The position numbers and the translations under genes were made by a program. The notes under the pieces are model-generated. The model ran no database searches and was not told the origin of the DNA. It saw only the letters and a program-made list of their open reading frames with translations. Below, piece after piece: positions 59,372-64,000 of a DNA stretch of 64,000 nt; within the stretch, counting starts at the first letter, position 1; every line of letters begins with the position of its first letter. This stretch comes from Angomonas deanei (lineage: Eukaryota; Euglenozoa; Kinetoplastea; Trypanosomatida; Trypanosomatidae), in NCBI GenBank assembly GCA_903995115.1, contig LR877153.1, positions 558,001-622,000 on the forward strand. Direction: 5' to 3'.

Positions 59372-61259
59372 TTATAACGCTGGCGGGGAGTGTGTCCTGG
59401 GTGGAGCTCTGGTCATCACCGGTGTAGTAGGTTCAAACACCTCTTCCTCCTCCTCTGGCTCCTCCTCGTAGTAGTGGAACACACCCGCTGGGTCGTAGTA
59501 GCCGTAGTCCTCCTCATCGTAGTAGTAGTAGTTGCCCTCCTCGTCGTAATACCCTTCCTCATCCTCTTCCGGGTTATACGGTGCGACCGGTGGCTCCTGT
59601 GGATAGAAGGAGGAAGACCCTTCCGCGGTGGCGAGGATGGGCAGAGCGGCCTCCGTCTTCAGGAGAGGCTCTCTCGTGGTGCTAGAGGTATTGAGGTTGG
59701 CCTGCAGACTGTCGTATACGAATTCTTCCTCCTCCGGTTGGACAGGGGAGACGACGCTATTCTTCTGGGGGGAAATAATCTGCAGTCGGCCAGCAATCAG
59801 CGAGGCGGACACGGACAGGACCTCCTTCACACTCCTCAGCATCCCCCATCGGGAGGGGTTGGGCTCACTACGGTCTACCTTCGCGGCAGGGACGGACGGG
59901 GCTGGCTCCTTGGCGGCGATAGGCACCACCTTCTTGTGCGTGGCGGTCGAACTCTTCTGGCACTTGAAGAAACTGACAGGGGAGTCTTTGGCGGGGGAGC
60001 GGTCAGGGCTCACGGCGAGGTCCTGCAGCTGACTGAGGGCGCGGAGGTCGGGTGGGGTGATGGGGTCCCCATCGCCGTACACCACGCTGAACAGTCGTCC
60101 CTCCACCACCTCGCTGTCGTTGCGGTCGTCAACGACGCTCCCCATCATGGAGGGTGTCTGCCAGTCTGCGCCGCTGATGAGGGACTCCTCCCGTGGCTCG
60201 GTCGTGTCTCTGCTCGGCGCAAACTTGTCGATTTCCATCATGGTGAGGTCCCCCAGTGGGTGCGGCAGGTTGTGTTGCGCCGCGATCCTTCCCATCCAGT
60301 CCACCCACATCTGCACATCCTTCTCCTCCACAATGAGGGAAAAGTCCAACAGGTAGAGAAAGTTCACCTCCAGTGTGTTGATCTCTTTGAGTGGGATGGA
60401 GGAGGCGAGGGCGAACAGCTTGTTGAGGCGACGGGTGGTGTACTCGTTGTACATTTTAGTGCCGCACAGGACCGCCATGAGGGTCATGCGGTACCAGTTC
60501 GACTGGGTAATGCTACCGTCCTCGTCGGTGCAGCGGGAGACAATCTTGGAAAGGTACGACAGGGCGGCCACGAGCATCATGGGGGCCGCGGCGCCTTTAC
60601 CGTCTAACACCTTGCCCAGGACGTCCATCAGGTTGTGGACGGTTTCCGGGTAGGCGGGGTACATGGACGAGACGGGGGAGTCGAAGGCGTGGGAGCTCAC
60701 CTCGGACAGTGTCGCCACACTAGGGGTGCGGTGGAGGGAGACGCGCTTGTCACACTCCCTCAGTAGATCCTGAATCGCCACTTCAAAGAAAGGCGAGAAT
60801 CCTTTAAATGAAAAAACTTTCCGAGCCGTACTATGGTCGGGGTACTTCCAGTCCGACGGGACATGCCCTCCCTGTGGGTAGGGACGAACGTCAGCTCTAC
60901 ATGCTGCGTGGCACCATGCTTGACAGCAGGGGGAGGGGAGGAGCCGCTGGACATGGGAGAGACCGCCTCTCCACAGCCATTCCCCATCACATTGGACTCC
61001 TCCTCCTCTTCGATCGACAGCGCCGAGTGGGCGGCGAACCGCTTGAGCTGCGTCCCTTGGGGTGAGCTTGCGCGGCGCCCCTCTCCCTGCCGCTGCTGCT
61101 GCCTACATCGGAGTATGACTTGCGCAGGAGAGAGCTCGCCGTGAGGTCATTGGTGCACTCCGCGTCGGAAATGGAAACACTATGTATACTATTATTATTG
61201 GAAAGTTTGCCACGTTTACTATTGTTGGAGGGAACTTGCAAAAATGATGCACTGTCCAT
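59372..61259 (-). CDS. PHO80-type cyclin with OCRE-like tail, two frame breaks
   Basis: The cyclin box (about residues 175-325) reads IQDLLRECDKRVSLH, AFDSPVSS, MMLVAALSYLSKIVSRCTDE, WYRMTLMAVLCGTKMYNEY and EINTLEVNFLYLLDFSLIV, typical of PHO80/PCL cyclins that activate CDKs. Kinetoplastid CYC2-type cyclins belong here. The N-terminal 170 residues are Ser-rich. They are split at a G4 (61078-61081 complement) and a T6 (60811-60816 complement), each needing one more base. The C-terminal 60 residues are Tyr/Glu/Asp-rich with aromatic pairs every 8-9 residues (GYYDEEGNYYYYD), resembling an OCRE domain. They end in a Pro/Thr-rich tail, TPVMTRAPPRTHSPPAL. Joined length is about 628 residues. Confidence 0.82.
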
Positions 61260-61620
61260 AACAATAGATATGCGTGCTAACTAACCAAAAAAAAAAAAAA
61301 AGATGCTTGCTTTTCTATGCTACACTAAAAAAAAAACTAAAAAAAAAAAAAAAAACACGCAAAAAAAAAAAAAAAAAAACTAAAGGCTGAGTAATCACAG
61401 AGAGATGAAAACGATGTAACGCCCACAAGACAATATGCTTTACCCATTTCCAGTACACTGAACATCATGACGACAAAAACAAGAAATTGCATAAGTATAC
61501 ATCGCCGATCTAGCGGTTTGAAGAATGCACGTCATAGAATAAACTTATATCTACGTTCTTCCAGTAAAATAAAAGGGGGTACAAGGCTCGTATAAAAATA
61601 ATAATAAAGCTCACCTTTGC
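61260..61620. other. Intergenic spacer with long homopolymers
   Basis: Holds three A15-A19-type runs between 61287 and 61379, which are T tracts on the coding strand upstream of the cyclin gene. They are interrupted by TTTAG and TTAG trinucleotide ends that could serve as splice acceptors. The rest is ordinary AT-rich spacer. Confidence 0.55.
61287..61380 (-). promoter_or_regulatory. Poly-T/AG acceptor-like region upstream of the PHO80-like cyclin
   Basis: The coding strand has successive T15-T19 tracts, two of them ending in TTTTAG or TTTAGTG. This is an extreme polypyrimidine region 30-120 nt before the ATG and is compatible with trans-splicing. Homopolymer lengths are likely to be unreliable. 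Confidence 0.4.
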
Positions 61621-62463
61621 TCAGTTCGCCTGGGAGGGCTCCCTGGTGCCAGGGGCGCCGTCCCGCTGCTCACGAGAGTCGTAGGAAAGTGCCCTCTCCG
61701 TCAGGTGTGGGTTTTCTTGTATAATACTCTCCAACTCACTCACCCGATTCTCTAGTGCCTCGTTCGCCTTTTCCAGCTTGCTAAGACGACCGAGCATCAC
61801 CTCAATGTCATGGTGGGACACCTGGACCGAACTCCGCTGGTCGGAGATGAGAGACATGACAGAGTCTCGGTCGGTTTGTTTTTTGCCGGAATCCCCCTCC
61901 TCCCGGCCAGGCTTGAGCACGTGCTGCTTAAAGTACTTGGCCATCGCCGCGGAGCTGACCCCGATGGAATCGTCAAAGTTACTAAAAGACTCCCGCGTGG
62001 GGCTGGCGAAGGCGGCAGACGGTCGTCGGCTACTGTTCGCCGTCCGCGGGGACTCCATGAGTACATCCTCGATGGGCTCACTTCGGTTGGCGGTGATGGT
62101 CCGCAGGGAAGAGTTGAAGTTATTTCGGCTGCTAGACATCATACTCGTATTATTCCGCTTCAGTCGCTTCCTATTGATGGCAGACGCCTTCTGTCTCGGC
62201 GCACACGAAGGGTCGATACTATCTTCTGCTGGGCTGCTGGAGGGTAGCGGCTCGCCCGCTGTGTTGTTGACAAACGCCGCGATCGATCTACTGGCTTGAA
62301 CCATGGTGGGGTTCCTTGTTAAGCTAGGCACGCTGCAGCTAGAGTCCAGGCTGGTTTTGGACTGACTAGTTTTCGTACGCTTACTCTTCACGACACTCCC
62401 GGCGCGGGGAAAGATGTCAATGAGGTCATCCTCCCCGTCTGAGGAGAAGGCACAGAGGGACAT
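61621..62463 (-). CDS. Ser-rich protein with C-terminal coiled coil, unknown function
   Basis: A 280-residue protein, not recognised. The first 200 residues are Ser/Asn/Arg-rich and probably disordered, with basic clusters (KSKRTKTSQSK, NRKRLKRNN) that suggest a nuclear or DNA-binding location. Residues 225-265 (HHDIEVMLGRLSKLEKANEA, then ENRVSELESII) form a leucine-zipper-like coiled coil. I take ATG 62463 as start because TTTTTAG after a T/C tract lies 16 nt upstream. A longer in-frame extension would add a hydrophobic, signal-like stretch that is more likely translated pyrimidine tract. Confidence 0.6.
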   Translation of the reverse strand: MSLCAFSSDGEDDLIDIFPRAGSVVKSKRTKTSQSKTSLDSSCSVPSLTRNPTMVQASRSIAAFVNNTAGEPLPSSSPAEDSIDPSCAPRQKASAINRKRLKRNNTSMMSSSRNNFNSSLRTITANRSEPIEDVLMESPRTANSSRRPSAAFASPTRESFSNFDDSIGVSSAAMAKYFKQHVLKPGREEGDSGKKQTDRDSVMSLISDQRSSVQVSHHDIEVMLGRLSKLEKANEALENRVSELESIIQENPHLTERALSYDSREQRDGAPGTREPSQAN

Positions 62464-62479
62464 TAATAGAAATGATAAA

Positions 62480-62515
62480 CTAAAAAGTAAAACAACACTT
62501 TTGAGAAAAGGGGGA
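62480..62515 (-). promoter_or_regulatory. Probable trans-splice acceptor of the coiled-coil gene
   Basis: The coding strand reads CCCCCTTTTCTC, a short gap, then GTTTTACTTTTTAG (AG = 62480-62481), 16 nt before ATG 62463. It decides the start of that gene. Confidence 0.5.
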
Positions 62516-62607
62516 AGTAATGACATAAGAAGGGTGCGACGCGCAGAAATGCGGTTCTTCAAATAATAACAAAAATAAAAAACAAAACATTTTGCACAAG
62601 TGTTTTA

Positions 62608-63462
62608 CTATACACGCATCCCCATGCTTCTCAGGCCAACTAGTATTCGCTCCTCACTGCGCTGCGTCGCTGCCTCAATGAACGTATCGTCTACCCGACG
62701 TCGCTTCCGTAATTCTCGTAACACAAATAGTTCCTTTTGATGATCGGTCTTCGCCTCTGGTTTGCCCTCCCTGTGGGACAGCGTCTCTGTTGACGGTGCC
62801 TGCCCGGTGGAGCCGTTTTCGGCCACGGGAAGGGCGGACGGTGCGGAGACGGGGGTGGCTTCCTCCGCTGGCGCCTCTGACTTCGCCCCTTGCAGCAGAA
62901 TCGCATTCATCTGTTTATCGTAAAAGTTAACCGCACCTCCCTCCGTCGTCTCAGACGCTGTCTTCGCCGGAGCGGACTTCTCCAAATCGGCAATGTACTT
63001 GTCCAGCAAGTCCTCCTCCTCCTCCTCCGCTGGTGTGTTGGTGGGCTTGGTGGTGCGCTCCCTCAGCACCTTGCGGTAGGCTGGGGACACAAAGGGCGCC
63101 ACCTGCAGATCCTTCTCCACCAGTTCCGCGTCGTTCTTTTCGGCCTCCCGTTGTCGCTTCAACCGTCCAAGTAGCAGTTCTTGTTGGGTTTCTTTCTTGA
63201 GCTGTAGTGCCTTCGCAATGGAATTCCCAAATACACTCTTCTCTTCCTTATTTCCTTCCCTCTCTGTTTGAATGGATGAACCGGCCTTTAACAGAGAAGT
63301 GTACCCGTGGCCCCTCGCTGTTGGGGCGACTATGCGCGGGGCGGCGGGACTTGGGGTTGGTGCCTTTGATGCGTTCTTCAAAAGATTGACCGCCTCCATC
63401 GCATCCGCGGAGCTTGAGCTAGAGGTGTCGTCGTCGTCACTGCCGCTCCCAAAGAATGACAT
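62608..63462 (-). CDS. NSRP1-like (nuclear speckle splicing regulator family) protein
   Basis: A 284-residue protein. The core runs VFGNSIAKALQLKKETQQEL, then LVEKDLQVAPFVSPAYRKVL. This resembles the conserved domain of NSRP1 (CCDC55), where charged helices are followed by 'F.DKE.FVT.AYKKKL.E'. NSRP1 is a splicing-regulatory speckle protein in animals. The N-terminus MSFFGSGSDDDDTSSSSS is acidic, and the C-terminus (FVLRELRKRRRVDDTFIEAA) is a basic helix. A role in RNA processing is inferred. The start is ATG 63462; upstream in-frame residues look like translated UTR. Confidence 0.55.
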   Translation of the reverse strand: MSFFGSGSDDDDTSSSSSADAMEAVNLLKNASKAPTPSPAAPRIVAPTARGHGYTSLLKAGSSIQTEREGNKEEKSVFGNSIAKALQLKKETQQELLLGRLKRQREAEKNDAELVEKDLQVAPFVSPAYRKVLRERTTKPTNTPAEEEEEDLLDKYIADLEKSAPAKTASETTEGGAVNFYDKQMNAILLQGAKSEAPAEEATPVSAPSALPVAENGSTGQAPSTETLSHREGKPEAKTDHQKELFVLRELRKRRRVDDTFIEAATQRSEERILVGLRSMGMRV

Positions 63463-63612
63463 GCCACCTGTTGTTGTGCTATTCTCTGAGCCATAAAAGA
63501 GAGAGAGAGGTGAAAGCGCGTTTGACAGAGCGAAATCACTTCTGGCCAAAACAGAGGAAAAAACGTAAAGAGTTTTTTTATATATTTGCAACTGCGAGTG
63601 AACTTTGAAAAT
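63463..63612. other. Upstream flank of the NSRP1-like gene
   Basis: About 150 bp of AT-rich spacer including a short A/G run (complement TC tract) at 63494-63512 that may be the acceptor of the NSRP1-like gene. Confidence 0.4.
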
Positions 63613-63795
63613 CTCGATGTTGCGAGATAGGGAGTAATAAATAAAGTTTTATTCACCCAACCGACAACAACTTGTGCTGGTGAAAGCCTGGTGGGGAACC
63701 CCCGGAAGCAGAAACGCGAAATTTAAGAGTCCATCAGAGGATATGATATTGTACGTCATAAAGAATCTGAAACACGGACCATATCAGGTTCATCA
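63613..63795. repeat. Modular repeat, copy 1 (modules A and B)
   Basis: Module A is 63613-63674, starting ctcgatgttgcgag. Module B is 63734-63795, starting tcagaggatatgata. Each is 62 bp. They are separated by a 59-bp linker that is not shared with copy 2. Module A contains an inverted repeat, ATCTCG-ATGTTG-CGAGAT, that could form a 6-bp hairpin. Confidence 0.8.
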
Positions 63796-63830
63796 GATGA
63801 AGATAACTCGAAAAAAAGAGGGAAAGGGCT

Positions 63831-63987
63831 CTCGATGTTGCGAGATAGGGAGTAATAAATGTAGTGTTATTCACCCAACCGACAACAACTTGATCTGCGA
63901 GAAAAAAAAAGGGGTGTAGCTTGGGTCAGAGGATATGATACTGTACGTCATGAAGAATCTGAAACACGGACCATATCAGGTTCATCA
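63831..63987. repeat. Modular repeat, copy 2 (modules A and B)
   Basis: Module A (63831-63892) differs from copy 1 at three positions and module B (63926-63987) at two. The linker is 33 bp and unrelated. The array may continue beyond the window. No gene is seen in or around it. Confidence 0.8.
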
Positions 63988-64000
63988 AGAAAAAACAAGC

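Noticed and set aside
63674-63919. An 81-codon plus-strand open frame in the terminal repeat
   Set aside because: It runs through both repeat modules and a linker, has no family resemblance and is not preserved between copies.
1-64000. tRNA, rRNA, CRISPR or transposable elements
   Set aside because: I looked for T-loop-like GGTTCRA motifs, rRNA stretches, reverse transcriptase or transposase motifs and terminal repeats in the spacers and found none that hold up.

Overview
This window is nuclear DNA from a protist with a trypanosome-like genome organisation. All of the roughly 35 genes I can support lie on the minus strand, none shows a spliceosomal intron, and the spacers are short (about 100-1000 bp) and AT-rich. 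Several start codons are preceded on the coding strand by a pyrimidine tract followed by AG, the layout of a spliced-leader trans-splice acceptor. The beta-tubulins resemble kinetoplastid/euglenozoan ones, and there are kinetoplastid-style PSP1-domain, PHO80-type cyclin and MGC-acylated proteins. I infer a euglenozoan, probably a bodonid or early-branching kinetoplastid. The species cannot be read from the sequence.

Layout, left to right (genes are transcribed right to left). 1-10.3 kb: a beta-tent zinc protein cut by the window edge, a protein with two clear CW zinc fingers and a possible third, guanylate kinase, a YEATS chromatin reader, an alpha/beta hydrolase, a pinin-like coiled-coil protein and a small acylated protein with an OCRE-like tail. 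10.5-23.5 kb: Rab geranylgeranyltransferase alpha, a PSP1-domain RNA-binding protein, a PMCA-type Ca-ATPase, a rhodanese-like protein, an expanded SKP1, a WW-domain protein and nicotinate phosphoribosyltransferase. 23.9-36.2 kb: an EF-hand/WD40 giant, two large unknowns, an Rpp21/Rpr2-like zinc-ribbon protein and ribosomal protein uS3. 36.4-47.5 kb: a small unknown, a small-Tim-like protein, a Get1/WRB-like membrane protein, a SAP-like nuclear protein, a sulfotransferase-like membrane protein, an unknown, an AlkB-like protein and a 2,4-dienoyl-CoA reductase. 47.9-51.6 kb: two beta-tubulin genes with identical proteins. 51.8-63.5 kb: a Qc-SNARE, a long helical unknown, an FCP1/SCP-type phosphatase, a PHO80-like cyclin, a coiled-coil protein and an NSRP1-like protein. 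The last 0.4 kb carries an A-B-A-B array of 62-bp modules.

The genes do not form one pathway, as expected if they share a polycistronic transcript rather than a function. Loose themes are chromatin reading (beta-tent, CW, YEATS), RNA processing (pinin, Rpp21, NSRP1, PSP1) and membrane or organelle traffic (RabGGT, SNARE, Get1, small Tim).

The most striking property is that ten otherwise intact genes are each interrupted by one or two single-frame shifts, 14 in all, mostly at short homopolymers. I annotate each such gene as one locus. Unpolished long-read sequence is the simplest explanation. Frequent genuine frameshifting is the exciting alternative, and RNA reads or peptides would decide.
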